A stretch of DNA of 64,000 nucleotides from Limosilactobacillus alvi (lineage in GTDB: Bacteria; Bacillota; Bacilli; Lactobacillales; Lactobacillaceae), in assembly GCF_016900115.1 (NCBI RefSeq), contig NZ_JACJJQ010000001.1:38555-102554 (forward strand), given 5' to 3'. The position numbers and the translations under genes are program-made. The notes under the pieces were generated by a model, which saw nothing but the letters and a program-made list of their open reading frames with translations, had not been told where the DNA came from and did not search any database. Below are positions 34,804 through 43,771 of this stretch, in pieces (the first letter of the stretch is position 1; each line of letters opens with the position of its first letter).

Positions 34804-35706
34804 TCATTTTGTCAACGGGTTCTTTTTAACCGGAATAGCTTGTAGAAAGGTGGTGGCAAGGATGAGGAGCGAGCCAATCACCATTGCCGTTGTTAACTTT
34901 GTCCCTAAAAAGCTAACCGCGATAATCGTCGCTACCAAAGGTTCAAAGGCGCCTAAAATTCCAGTTGTTGTGGGGGAAATAAAGTTCAGACTCCCTAAGA
35001 ACATCGAATAAGCCGCCATTGTCCCAAAAATAACGACGTAACCAACCATCCCCCAGTCAGCGGTAGTTAAGTGCGGAACATGGGTAATGAATAATTCTGG
35101 CGACATAATTAAGCCCCCAATTAGCATTGCTAAGCCACAAACCGCAAAGGTGTCAAACTCTTTGAGTAACTTAACCGGCATCACCGTGTAAATAGCGGCC
35201 GCGACTGCACACCAAAGGCCCCAGAACAAGGCAATCGGTGTCAAAGTCAAACTTCCTAGGCGGCCACCCGTTACTAAAAGAAACGTCCCCAAAATTGCGA
35301 GTACGACTGAAATATCATCGATTCGCCGAGGCCAATGCTGATTAACTAAAGCGAGCCAAATAATGATAATTACTGGTTGAAGGTATTGAATCACTGTCGC
35401 TGTGGGGGCATTACTATACCGAATAGCTAAAAAGTAGGTTAATTGCGAATTTAATGTCCCAAAAATAGCAAAAGCTACAAGCTGGATTAAAGACCATTTC
35501 TGAGTAAGAAGACGTTTTACCCCTTGCGGATTCCGAAACAAGCTAATTAGTGTTAAAACGATCCCGGCTCCTAGCATCCGCACGGCCACTAACCAATTGG
35601 TTGTTAACGGGGTATCATGAAATAAATATTGGGCTGCCGCACCAGAGCCACCCCACATCATCGCTCCGACCGCAGCCAAGAAAATTCCCTTAGCTTGCTT
35701 ACTCAT
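34804..35706 (-). CDS. EamA/DMT-family membrane transporter
   Basis: A 300-residue drug/metabolite transporter with ten helices in two EamA repeats (about 5-140 and 150-290). The start MSKQAKGIFLAAVGAMMWGGSGAAAQYLF and the end FEPLVATIIAVSFLGTKLTTAMVIGSLLILATTF are typical. Substrate unknown; members export amino acids, nucleosides or drugs. Monocistronic, GAGGAGA site before ATG 35706. Confidence 0.9.
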   Translation of the reverse strand: MSKQAKGIFLAAVGAMMWGGSGAAAQYLFHDTPLTTNWLVAVRMLGAGIVLTLISLFRNPQGVKRLLTQKWSLIQLVAFAIFGTLNSQLTYFLAIRYSNAPTATVIQYLQPVIIIIWLALVNQHWPRRIDDISVVLAILGTFLLVTGGRLGSLTLTPIALFWGLWCAVAAAIYTVMPVKLLKEFDTFAVCGLAMLIGGLIMSPELFITHVPHLTTADWGMVGYVVIFGTMAAYSMFLGSLNFISPTTTGILGAFEPLVATIIAVSFLGTKLTTAMVIGSLLILATTFLQAIPVKKNPLTK

Positions 35707-36116
35707 TTTAAATTCTCCTCTTTGATTAGTTTCCTTACTTTAACGCAAGAGTTGTATGTAGTTCAACCATTTCTAAGAAAAGAATTAGCGAAATTAACTC
35801 CAGCTTGGTCGCATTTAAAGAGCAATCGATTTTAATTGCTAAACTTTATTTTTTAATTAGACGTTTTAGCCAAACAGAGTGGCTGACTAAAATCATCCAA
35901 AATACCGTTATATCAATGTTTTTCAATTTTAAAATAACTAATTTCAAATTAGCTAAATGTCTTATTAAGTAATTCTTGTTATCCGCCCACTTTAAAATTT
36001 TTCATCATCAATCCCACCCACTCAAAACTCTGCTATATCAACAGTCTAGCCCCTTATAGAATTTTTTGACCATTTAGCCAAAAGCTTAGTTACTAACTAA
36101 AATATCTAATTAAATC
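35707..36116. other. AT-rich gene-free stretch
   Basis: About 410 nt upstream of the EamA gene and downstream of budA with no plausible gene on either strand. One hairpin (TTTTAGCCA with TGGCT...TAAAA near 35863-35893) is visible; otherwise nothing stands out. Confidence 0.4.
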
Positions 36117-36145
36117 AAAAAAGAGACCCTCCTTTGGATCTCTTC
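36117..36145 (-). terminator. Terminator of the GntR-HAD-budA operon
   Basis: AAGAGATCC pairs with GGAGGGTCTCTT on the minus strand, followed by a run of six Ts; 30 nt after the budA stop. Confidence 0.8.
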
Positions 36146-36174
36146 TATTATTTTCAATAAATTAACTTGATCCT

Positions 36175-36885
36175 TTATCCTTCAGCCGTATGGATATCAG
36201 CCTTCAAGGTAGCCAAATTAACCTTACTTTGTCGGAAAGTTGGATCATTAACTGGCAAATGTTGTTCAAAACTATCAAAGATTTCTAAGTTTCCATCTAG
36301 CTTGCCACCGGTAAATTCCAAGACGTGACCTTCAAACTGCCGATCATCACTAATAAAGTGCAAATGCCACCCCGCTGCCGTCACGGTTCCGAAAACAGCT
36401 GGCGAATAATAACCTACCAAACTTCCTTCAATCTTTTCCCGCTCAAAGGTTGGCTGGTGCTTTGCAACCTCAAGCAAGCTCGGATAAGGTGGCTCTTGTT
36501 TTGGCGCAATCCGCACTTTAACATGCTTAAAAAAACCATGAACCCGAACATAAGCAAAAACATTTTGAAGTTGGTACTTCGTGATTAACGCCGTTTCCAA
36601 GGTGTCCTTAGACGCTTCTCCAATCGTTATTGCCTGAGAAGCTTGGCTTGGAAAATGAACGGTCGCAAAGGGCACGGTTATTGTTAAGTCGGTGACATTG
36701 TGAACCGTTCCCGTTGAATCTGCTTGGTAAACTTCACCATCTAAGAAAACCACTTCCCCATCGACCCCCTCAAAGGTCCCAAGACCTTCCGAGCCATGTT
36801 TTAATAATTCCTTGAGGGTAATTGTCCCGGCCATGTTACCTGCCATTAAAGATGCCAACGTTCCGTGTTCATAAACTGTTGCCAT
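36175..36885 (-). CDS. budA: Alpha-acetolactate decarboxylase
   Basis: A 236-residue cytosolic enzyme converting alpha-acetolactate to acetoin. GTFEGVDGEVVFLDGEVYQ, VRVHGFFKHVKVR (two zinc histidines), EGSLVGYYSP and GWHLHFISDDRQFEGHVLEF (further histidines and Glu) are conserved family features. Often called aldB in lactic acid bacteria. It is third in a minus-strand operon, 26 nt after the HAD gene, with AAGAAGG before ATG. Acetoin formation removes pyruvate carbon and limits acidification. Confidence 0.96.
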   Translation of the reverse strand: MATVYEHGTLASLMAGNMAGTITLKELLKHGSEGLGTFEGVDGEVVFLDGEVYQADSTGTVHNVTDLTITVPFATVHFPSQASQAITIGEASKDTLETALITKYQLQNVFAYVRVHGFFKHVKVRIAPKQEPPYPSLLEVAKHQPTFEREKIEGSLVGYYSPAVFGTVTAAGWHLHFISDDRQFEGHVLEFTGGKLDGNLEIFDSFEQHLPVNDPTFRQSKVNLATLKADIHTAEG

Positions 36886-36911
36886 AATGATGCCTTCTTT
36901 GAAACTAGTTT

Positions 36912-37709
36912 TTAATTCAGAGCTAAATAGTTTTCAATCGCTACTAAAACACCATTCTCATCGTTGGATAAGGCTTGGTGCTTGGCAACTGCCTTGACGG
37001 CCTCAATACCATTTGCCATCGCATAACTTTCACCCGCTAACTCCAACATCGTCAGGTCATTTTGACCATCCCCAAAGGCCATTAATTCAGCTGGCGTTAG
37101 CCGATGATCGGCTAAGTACCGTCGTAAGCCAGCCGCTTTGTCCATGCCGGCTACAATAATATCTAAGTTACCATAACCGCTGGAAACCGCCGCTAACTTC
37201 CCGGCATAGTCCCAGTTAATTTGCCGGCGCAATTCTTCAGTTCGCTCTTTTGGAACTTCAAACATTAACTTAGCAATGGGATCGTTAACTTCTGCTAAAC
37301 TTTGAATCGGCTGACAACCTGGATAGTGACGCTCCACAATGGCTTGAAAATCAGCGGGGATCTCACCTAGCCAATAAGCTTGGTGCCGGCCAGAAAGAAT
37401 CGTTTTCGTGTGCGGAATCGCTTGAATCTCCGCCACTAAACTTTGAACTGCTTGGGGATCTAATTGACCGACAAAAACATCTTTTTGATGGTCAATCAGT
37501 TCAACCCCGTTTTCCGCTACGTATACTAAGTCATCCTTAACTTCCGCAAAAGTCCGTTGGAGTTGGTAAACTGGATTTCCACTCGCCGCAATAAATTGAA
37601 TCCCTCGGGCCTGAAGTTCCTGAAAAACCTTTAAGAATCGCGAATGGTCATAATCACTTTGAGAATTTAAAAAGGTCCCATCCATATCCGTCGCAATTGC
37701 TTTTATCAT
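36912..37709 (-). CDS. HAD-superfamily Cof-type sugar phosphatase
   Basis: A 265-residue phosphatase of the Cof (IIB) group. Motif I DMDGTFLNSQ (nucleophile Asp8), motif II AASGNPVYQL, motif III Lys region, and motif IV FGDGQNDLTMLELAG. It would dephosphorylate small sugar phosphates or similar metabolites. ATG 37709 lies 2 nt after the stop of the GntR gene, so the two are coupled. Confidence 0.92.
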   Translation of the reverse strand: MIKAIATDMDGTFLNSQSDYDHSRFLKVFQELQARGIQFIAASGNPVYQLQRTFAEVKDDLVYVAENGVELIDHQKDVFVGQLDPQAVQSLVAEIQAIPHTKTILSGRHQAYWLGEIPADFQAIVERHYPGCQPIQSLAEVNDPIAKLMFEVPKERTEELRRQINWDYAGKLAAVSSGYGNLDIIVAGMDKAAGLRRYLADHRLTPAELMAFGDGQNDLTMLELAGESYAMANGIEAVKAVAKHQALSNDENGVLVAIENYLALN

Positions 37710-37711
37710 GG

Positions 37712-38440
37712 TTAATCCTTTCCTAAGCTAACAAAAGTGTTGTAACGCATGTACTTATAATGAACTCGCATGTTAGAAACTTCAAACGGCGTCCCATCGT
37801 CTAAGAAGAAAACCCCTTCCATTACGCCGACTGGTTCATTGGGGGCTAGTTGCATTTCTTTTTGGTCTTCCGGTGTTGACGGTTCAACCGTAATCGTCAT
37901 AAAGGAACGGGTAACCGTCTTTGATTTAGCCTCTTCGAGGTAATTAAAAATTGATTTTTCCGCCACCGCTGGTGAAAGGGTTGGAATAATTTTAATCGGA
38001 ATAAAACCAGTTTCGACCATAAAAGGTTGGTCATCAATCAACCGCAGGCGTTCGATTTTATAGACAAAATCATCGTCACTCAAGAAAAGATCTTGCGCAA
38101 GTTCGGGACTTGCTGGAATAACTTGGTAATTAATTAACTTAATACTTTGCTTTTTACCGTCTAGTTGGAAACTGTCGGTAATCCCCAGGTTACTCCCTTC
38201 ATAGCGAAACATTGCCCGATTCTTTAAGTACAGGGGGTTAATAAAAGTCCCCGCACCCCGCTTTTTAAAAATAATCCCTTGTTGGACTAAAACATCGAGG
38301 GCCCGCTTAATCGAACTCCGGCTAACTTGATAGCTTTCCGAAAGGCTCCGCTCGTCTGGAAGGCGCATCCCCGGATAGGCATTTTGTAAAATCTTGGCTT
38401 TTATATCGCGCATTACGGAGCGGTACACTAAATCTGCCAT
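37712..38440 (-). CDS. GntR-family (UTRA) transcriptional regulator
   Basis: A 242-residue regulator: N-terminal winged HTH (about 1-70; MRLPDERSLSESYQVSRSSIKRALDVLVQQGIIFKKRGAGTFI) and C-terminal UTRA ligand domain (about 90-235). The domain usually senses a phosphorylated sugar or small metabolite. It leads an operon with a HAD phosphatase and budA and probably controls that operon itself; a candidate operator is at 38501-38521. Confidence 0.92.
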   Translation of the reverse strand: MADLVYRSVMRDIKAKILQNAYPGMRLPDERSLSESYQVSRSSIKRALDVLVQQGIIFKKRGAGTFINPLYLKNRAMFRYEGSNLGITDSFQLDGKKQSIKLINYQVIPASPELAQDLFLSDDDFVYKIERLRLIDDQPFMVETGFIPIKIIPTLSPAVAEKSIFNYLEEAKSKTVTRSFMTITVEPSTPEDQKEMQLAPNEPVGVMEGVFFLDDGTPFEVSNMRVHYKYMRYNTFVSLGKD

Positions 38441-38500
38441 TCTAAGTTTGTCCTCAGCTTTCTTTAATTGTGGTTCACATTCCCACGATTTCCGTTTAAC

Positions 38501-38521
38501 ATTATTAGTATATCAAATAAT
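38501..38521. promoter_or_regulatory. Candidate GntR operator/promoter of the budA operon
   Basis: ATTATTAGTATATCAAATAAT has matching 6-bp arms (ATTATT/AATAAT) and further symmetry at G/C positions. It contains a minus-strand TATACT -10 box. It lies 61 nt upstream of the GntR start and about 80 nt upstream of the divergent deacylase gene. Confidence 0.45.
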
Positions 38522-38599
38522 TACCAACTGGATACGAACTTTTTGATAATTGGACCGTTCCAGAATAGTAAAATCTGCTTAAAAAGGAGCCCAATTTCT

Positions 38600-39100
38600 A
38601 TGAGTAAGAAAAAATCACGGCTTAAGAAGACCCAAGTAGAACAAATTCTTGATAAAAATAAAATTGCCTACAAACAAATTGAATTTCCAACTGTTCAAGA
38701 TGGGGACGTTCGTTCATTAAAGATCGACCACCAAGGAATTGATGAACACCGGATTTATAAGACTTTAGTCCTTGAAGGCCCGACTACTGGTCCGCTCGTT
38801 GGGGTCGTTCCTGTTGATACTCATCTCGATGAAAAAGCCTTAGCTCGGGTTTCGGGAAATAAGAAAGTTGAGATGGTGCCTTTAAAAAAACTGGTTAAAA
38901 CGACTGGTTATGTCCACGGCGCCAACACTCCAGTGGGAATTTACGAAAAGCACCATTTCCCCATTTATATCGATACTGATGCCCAAAAGGAAGCGACGAT
39001 CTTCGTTTCGTCCGGGCAAATTGGCCGGTCGGTTGAGCTTAACGCTAACGATCTTGCCAACCTAGTTCACGCCACCTTCGCTGATTTACAAAAAGCCTAA
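38600..39100 (+). CDS. Aminoacyl-tRNA deacylase, YbaK/EbsC family
   Basis: A 166-residue protein of the YbaK/ProX editing superfamily, which hydrolyses mischarged Cys-tRNA-Pro or similar. ATG 38600 is selected for AAAAAGGAG 8 nt upstream; the preceding open frame is untranslated. Conserved pieces: KTLVLEGP, VVPVDTHLDEKALAR, GYVHGANTPVGI and the strand IYIDTDAQKEATIFVSSGQIGRSVEL. Stop and next start abut (TAAATG), giving an operon with the HELSH membrane protein. Confidence 0.92.
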   Translation: MSKKKSRLKKTQVEQILDKNKIAYKQIEFPTVQDGDVRSLKIDHQGIDEHRIYKTLVLEGPTTGPLVGVVPVDTHLDEKALARVSGNKKVEMVPLKKLVKTTGYVHGANTPVGIYEKHHFPIYIDTDAQKEATIFVSSGQIGRSVELNANDLANLVHATFADLQKA

Positions 39101-39832
39101 ATGCAAACCTATCTAGAAATTTTAAGCCTAGTTTTTGGTTACGGGATCGGAATCCCGGTGATTTTGGGCGCCCTAGTCGCTAGGGTTAGCCATCAAAACA
39201 AATTCCTCAGTGTTCAAGTGGCTGGCTTCTGGGCTCAAATTATCTTTGGCGGCCTCGGGATTATCATTCATGAGCTCAGTCACTTAGTGGTTGCTCTGCT
39301 ATTTGGCCATCACATCAAGGAAGTAGCCTTGATCCGAATTCCGAACCGTCAGGACCCCACTGACCAAAGTCTTGGCTACGTTAGTCATACTTGGAACCAA
39401 GCCAGTCTTTACCAACGAGCTGGTAATGTCTTCATCGGGATTGCCCCCGTCTTGCTTTGCCCCCTCGTAATGCTCGGTTTAACCCGACTATTAGTTCCTG
39501 AGATATATACTTTCTTATTTAACCATTCCATTGACCAGGTCAACCACGGCTGGGCCACCATCGTTTGGTTCTTGGTAATGGTTAGCATTGCCATTGGCGG
39601 TTTTGACCCCTCGCGGGCTGATTTGGAAAATTCCCAAACCGGACTTACTTCTTTATTAATCGTGATCTTAGTAGCCAGCGGCGTTTTGACCCTAATCACT
39701 AATCCTACAAGCTTAAAAACCAGTCTATACGCCCTTATGGCTCCGTTGGATGGGGCCTTACTTTTTGCGCTCGTTGTCAATGGACTTGTTTACGTTGCTT
39801 TGCTGTTCCTACGCCACTTACTTCACCGATAA
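39101..39832 (+). CDS. Membrane protein with HELSH zinc-metalloprotease-like motif
   Basis: A 243-residue polytopic protein with about six helices. The second helix region carries GIIIHELSHLVVALLFGHHIKEV, an HExxH motif within a hydrophobic segment, as in M50 site-2-type intramembrane proteases; a third zinc ligand (an NxxPxxxLDG-type motif) is not evident, although APLDGALLF near residue 215 may be a vestige. It starts directly at the deacylase stop. Function unknown; protease activity is only a hypothesis. Confidence 0.75.
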   Translation: MQTYLEILSLVFGYGIGIPVILGALVARVSHQNKFLSVQVAGFWAQIIFGGLGIIIHELSHLVVALLFGHHIKEVALIRIPNRQDPTDQSLGYVSHTWNQASLYQRAGNVFIGIAPVLLCPLVMLGLTRLLVPEIYTFLFNHSIDQVNHGWATIVWFLVMVSIAIGGFDPSRADLENSQTGLTSLLIVILVASGVLTLITNPTSLKTSLYALMAPLDGALLFALVVNGLVYVALLFLRHLLHR

Positions 39833-39901
39833 ACCCGTTGATTCTACCCTTTAAAACGCCTAAAATCAAAGTAATTATCAATATAGAAAGAGGAAATTAC
39901 C

Positions 39902-41341
39902 ATGGAAACTCGTCATTCATCTTGTACCACTATTTTAGTTGGGAAAAAGGCTTCGCTTGACGGCTCCGTAATGGCCGCCCGCAACGATGACACCTTTTTG
40001 CCAGTAACACCGCAACGCTATGTCGTTTACCCGGCTTACCACAACCACCCAAACCAGGTAAAGTCATACTTAAACCACTTTGTTGGTGACCGGCCAGCCG
40101 ATGGTTACCGTTACCAAGGGGTTCCAAATGTAGAATTAACCAAGGAAGGGGTTTACGACGAAAACGGCTTTAACGAAAAGAACGTTGCTATGTCCGCTAC
40201 CGAAAGTGTTTACGCTAACGAACGGGTTTTAGCTTTTGACCCCTTAAACACTGAATCTGGGATCAACGAAGACGTGATTGTCGCCCTCACCTTACCGTTT
40301 ATCAATTCCGCTAAGGAAGGAGTGCAATATCTCGGGCAACAAGTTGCCAAGTACGGTTCCGCCGAAGGTAACGGGGTCATCTTCGCTGACAAAAATGAAG
40401 TTTGGTACATGGAAATCGTAACTGGTCACCACTGGGTTGCCCAACGGATCCCAGACGATTGTTATGCCTTGACCGGAAACCGGATTGCCATTCAAGAAGT
40501 TAACTTTGACGATCCAGCCAACTTCATGTGGTCCGATGGAATCCAAGCATTCGTAGCCGATCACCACTTGAATCCTGATCGAAAAGGATGGAACTTCCGC
40601 CGGATCTTTGGGACTGCTGACGTTTTTGATCAACACTACAACACTCCCCGGCAATGGTACGGTCACAAGCTTTTTAATCCAGAATTGAAGTTTGAACCAA
40701 CTGATTTTGACCTGCCATTCGTAATGAAAAGTGACCGGCTAATCTCCTTGGAAGACGTTGAATACTACCTTAGTAGTCACTACCAAAACACGCCATATGA
40801 TCCGCTAGGTCACGAGGGAACGGAACAAGAAAAGCATCTTTACCGGCCAATTTCCCTTAACCGGACTCAGAACTCCCACGTCTTACAAATTAACCCGAAC
40901 TTACCAGAACATGCTCAAACAATCATGTGGATGACTTTCGGGGGAGTTCCTACCTTCACGCCATACCTGCCCCTCTTTGGAAACGCTGACGAAGCCGACG
41001 CCCGGATGCGAAATACTCCAGTTGAACTGGACTTAGATAATCCAAGCTTCTACTGGCTCTTCAACCGTCTAGCTGTCATGGTGGAAGCCTACCACGCCGA
41101 ATTTGCCCAAGCGGACCTTGATTACCTCAAGAACTTACGGCAATACTTCCACACCTGGGTTGCCCAAACGGCTGAAAAGACGGCTGGCATGGACGCTAAG
41201 GCAGCCACCGTCGTCTTGAACAAGGCCCAAACTGAGATGTTAGACAAGGTTGAACACGATACCAAGCAACTCCTTGCTAAGTTAATTACGCAAGGAATTG
41301 GCCTTTCCAAGTTGACTTTTAAGATGGATGTTAACTTGTAA
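39902..41341 (+). CDS. pepD: C69-family dipeptidase
   Basis: A 479-residue N-terminal-nucleophile peptidase of the PepD type, cleaving dipeptides in the cytosol. The likely nucleophile is Cys8 in RHSSCTTILVGKKASLDGSVMAARNDD, exposed after removal of the first residues; EVWYMEIVTGHHWVA and NRIAIQEV are conserved. ATG 39902 follows AGAGGAAA. It is monocistronic with a strong terminator. Several such paralogues are common in lactobacilli. Confidence 0.94.
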   Translation: METRHSSCTTILVGKKASLDGSVMAARNDDTFLPVTPQRYVVYPAYHNHPNQVKSYLNHFVGDRPADGYRYQGVPNVELTKEGVYDENGFNEKNVAMSATESVYANERVLAFDPLNTESGINEDVIVALTLPFINSAKEGVQYLGQQVAKYGSAEGNGVIFADKNEVWYMEIVTGHHWVAQRIPDDCYALTGNRIAIQEVNFDDPANFMWSDGIQAFVADHHLNPDRKGWNFRRIFGTADVFDQHYNTPRQWYGHKLFNPELKFEPTDFDLPFVMKSDRLISLEDVEYYLSSHYQNTPYDPLGHEGTEQEKHLYRPISLNRTQNSHVLQINPNLPEHAQTIMWMTFGGVPTFTPYLPLFGNADEADARMRNTPVELDLDNPSFYWLFNRLAVMVEAYHAEFAQADLDYLKNLRQYFHTWVAQTAEKTAGMDAKAATVVLNKAQTEMLDKVEHDTKQLLAKLITQGIGLSKLTFKMDVNL

Positions 41342-41360
41342 AATTAGTTTTAGATAACAG

Positions 41361-41400
41361 AAAAAGGTAGCCACTTTTGATCAAAGTTGGCTACCTTTTT
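41361..41400 (+). terminator. pepD terminator (bidirectional)
   Basis: AAAAAGGTAGCCA (41361-41373) pairs perfectly with TGGCTACCTTTTT (41388-41400). It can also stop transcription of the RHH gene from the other side. Confidence 0.88.
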
Positions 41401-41434
41401 TGTTAGGTCTTCAAAAATTTCCAATAGTTAATGT

Positions 41435-41689
41435 CTACCGCCCCATTTTCAACAGAGCATCCCCAATTCCTTTTGGTAAATCTTGTCCATCTCTTGGTAA
41501 CTCACCAGTCACATTTATCTTTGAAACTGGTCCAGTTAAGATTTCAAAGGGAACCTTCTTTTGTAAGACAAGTTGTCGTAACGCCAAATTAATATAAGTA
41601 TTTAAACTCATCCCTACAGTATTAAGAATTGGGGTAACTGCTTCTTTTAATTCATCATCTAAACGAATAGTAGTCGGTGTATTACTCAT
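41435..41689 (-). CDS. RelB/DinJ-type ribbon-helix-helix antitoxin, orphan
   Basis: An 84-residue protein. TTIRLDDELKEAVTPILNTVGMSLNTYINLALRQLV is the ribbon-helix-helix DNA-binding fold of RelB/DinJ antitoxins; the C-terminal 35 residues would wrap the toxin. ATG 41689 has AAGGAGGAG upstream. The usual YafQ/RelE toxin gene directly downstream is absent: the 3' side is the pepD terminator, the 5' side a degraded acetyltransferase. It may regulate itself or neutralise a toxin encoded elsewhere. Confidence 0.85.
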   Translation of the reverse strand: MSNTPTTIRLDDELKEAVTPILNTVGMSLNTYINLALRQLVLQKKVPFEILTGPVSKINVTGELPRDGQDLPKGIGDALLKMGR

Positions 41690-41776
41690 AATAATCTCCT
41701 CCTTTTTCAAATTATAACATACTTTTAACATACTTTAGATATACTTTTAAAAACAATTTACCAGTTTATTCTTTCG

Positions 41777-41945
41777 CTACCGAATCGCCTTGGCCGGGAC
41801 CCCAAAATTGGCTGTTATTAGGAATATCCTTGGTAAAAACACTTCCAGGGGCAACGACTATCTTATTTCCAATCGCAACTCCTAGGAATATTATCAATTG
41901 ACGCCAATCCAAACATCATTTCCAATCATAACTAGCTTAGCTTGA
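41777..41945 (-). pseudogene. Remnant of a hexapeptide-repeat O-acetyltransferase (maltose/galactoside type)
   Basis: On the minus strand the frames read KLVMIGNDVWIG, then (shifted) GVAIGNKIVVAPGSVFTKDIPNNSQFWG, then (shifted) VPAKAIR and a stop at 41777. Together they match the C-terminal left-handed beta-helix of maltose acetyltransferases. At least two frameshifts and loss of the N-terminal part make it non-functional. Confidence 0.8.
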
Positions 41946-41960
41946 ACTAGCTACCGTCAT

Positions 41961-42081
41961 TAGGTGATCGGTTGGTGTGACCGTTACAACTACCATTCAG
42001 CTACTGCTTTGACCTTAGTTACTGAGTAACCTTCGGAGATGACAAGAGGCCGGGAAGAAACACGAGTTTCTTCTCGACCTC
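41961..42081 (+). repeat. Dispersed repeat, copy 6 (3' part + hairpin)
   Basis: GGTTGGTGTGACCGTTA...CATTCAGCTACTGCTTTGACCTTAGTTACTGAGTAACCTTCGGAGATG matches the second half of copy 7, followed by the hairpin at 42046-42081, whose right arm has mismatches. It lies at the gltX 3' end. Confidence 0.8.
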
Positions 42082-42102
42082 TCTTAATTATTTTATCTAG
42101 CC

Positions 42103-43611
42103 CTAGTTCAAAGCGGCCATTGCCTTGTCTAATAAGGTCAAGTTTGTGTCAGCCGGGTAAACGGCCATTATTTCGTTAATTTCAGGAGCGGAACTCTTCC
42201 CAGTAAAGGTAATGTTTAATGGGAAGTAAAGCTTCCGGCCCTTAACGCCAGTATTCTTACCAACTTGCTTAATCAAAGCACTGTAATCAGCGGCCGTTGG
42301 TTGCCCATCAAAGGCTTCAATTCCAGCCTTAATCCCGGCTAAGACCTGCTTAGTTTCTGTAGCGTCAAGGTCGTTGAAATCGTCGTATGACAAGTTTTGG
42401 TCAAGTACCGTTGCGTAGAACCAAGCATAGTGTAGGACTTCGATCAACTTAGTAACGTCCCGTTGGTGGATCTTGATGACCTTAACCAACAAGTCCTTCA
42501 AAGTGGCGTCATCCAGCTTCAAGTCAGCTAATTGGTTAGCTTCTTCGGAGTCATTTTCGTGAACCAAAGTTAACGCCCGGTCAGCTAATTCATCAACATC
42601 CATCTTCTTGATGTATTGCGCGTTGATCCAGTCTAACTTCCGTTGGTCGAAGTAAGCTGGTGAACTTGACATCCGCTTAGGATCGTAAGCCTTGATTAAT
42701 TCTTCCTTGGAGAAGATTTCTTGTTCACCCACTGGTGACCAACCTAAGAAGGCGATGAAGTTGAAAATGGCTTCGCTCAAGTAACCGTGACGATGGTATT
42801 GGCTGATGAATTGCAAGGTGTTCGCATCCCGCTTAGAAAGCTTCTTCCCCGTAGCTGGGTTGAAGATTAATGAGATGTGGCAGAAGTGAGGGTGGTCAAA
42901 GCCCAATGCTTCGTAAATTGCCATTTGCTTTGGCGTGTTAGAAATGTGGTCCGCCCCCCGAATAACATCGGTGATTTCCATCAAGTGGTCATCAACTACC
43001 ACGGCAAAGTTGTAGGTTGGCAAACCATTACTCTTTTGGATAACAAAGTCGCCACCCAAATTGTCCGAGTTAAATTCGATGTGGCCTAATGCCCAGTCAT
43101 CCCATTCGTATACGTGGTTTTTGGGCAGGTGGATCCGAATACTTGGCTGTAAGCCCTTTGCTTCAGCAGCTTTAATGTCTTCTTCAGACGCACCATACCA
43201 ACGGCCATCATAGTGCGGAGCTTCGCCGTTAGCCTTTTGTTGTTCCCGCATTGCTTGCAATTCTTCTTCCGTGGCGAAGTCCTTGTAAGCAATACCCTTA
43301 TCTAACAGTTCTTGGATGTACTTTTGGTAAATTCCTTTGTCGTTCCGTTCCGTTTGGTGGTATGGAGCGTACTTTGGATTGGGCTTATTTGGACCTTCAT
43401 CCCAGTCAATCCCTAACCAGTGAAGGTTTTCCATTTGGGATTCTTCCCCATGGTCAACGTTCCGGGCCAAGTCAGTGTCTTCGATCCGCAGTACCATCGT
43501 TCCCCCAAAGTGACGGGCGAAGAGGTAGTTAAATAGTGCTGATTGTGCATTCCCAATGTGCAAGAAGCCCGTTGGACTAGGTGCATACCGAACTCTTACC
43601 TTTTTATCCAT
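42103..43611 (-). CDS. gltX: Glutamyl-tRNA synthetase
   Basis: A 502-residue class I synthetase. [27 protein letters not shown] holds the HIGH motif; GKKLSKRDA is the KMSKS equivalent (about 253-257). In Firmicutes the enzyme usually also charges tRNA-Gln with Glu for later amidation. Length is normal. No T-box precedes it; a simple hairpin lies at 43654-43681. Confidence 0.97.
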   Translation of the reverse strand: MDKKVRVRYAPSPTGFLHIGNAQSALFNYLFARHFGGTMVLRIEDTDLARNVDHGEESQMENLHWLGIDWDEGPNKPNPKYAPYHQTERNDKGIYQKYIQELLDKGIAYKDFATEEELQAMREQQKANGEAPHYDGRWYGASEEDIKAAEAKGLQPSIRIHLPKNHVYEWDDWALGHIEFNSDNLGGDFVIQKSNGLPTYNFAVVVDDHLMEITDVIRGADHISNTPKQMAIYEALGFDHPHFCHISLIFNPATGKKLSKRDANTLQFISQYHRHGYLSEAIFNFIAFLGWSPVGEQEIFSKEELIKAYDPKRMSSSPAYFDQRKLDWINAQYIKKMDVDELADRALTLVHENDSEEANQLADLKLDDATLKDLLVKVIKIHQRDVTKLIEVLHYAWFYATVLDQNLSYDDFNDLDATETKQVLAGIKAGIEAFDGQPTAADYSALIKQVGKNTGVKGRKLYFPLNITFTGKSSAPEINEIMAVYPADTNLTLLDKAMAALN

Positions 43612-43653
43612 TACAAAAAGATCCTCTCTTCATATTTACTTTATGCAAGCAAA

Positions 43654-43681
43654 GAGAGTGGACTAAAAAAGGACCACTCTC
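43654..43681 (-). promoter_or_regulatory. Hairpin in the gltX leader
   Basis: GAGAGTGG (43654-43661) pairs with CCACTCTC (43674-43681), 43 nt before the gltX start, followed on the minus strand by TTTGC. It might be a weak attenuator or mRNA-stability element; the T-box motif is absent. Confidence 0.4.
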
Positions 43682-43771
43682 AATGAAATTCGTTTTCCAT
43701 TTTACCACAGAATTTCCCGGGAAATAAAAGAGTTTACTCTTCTAAGCACAGAAGCTCATAATTTTTCTCAA

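Noticed and set aside
43654-43681. T-box for gltX
   Set aside because: The hairpin lacks the GGTGGTACC-type motif and any specifier region.
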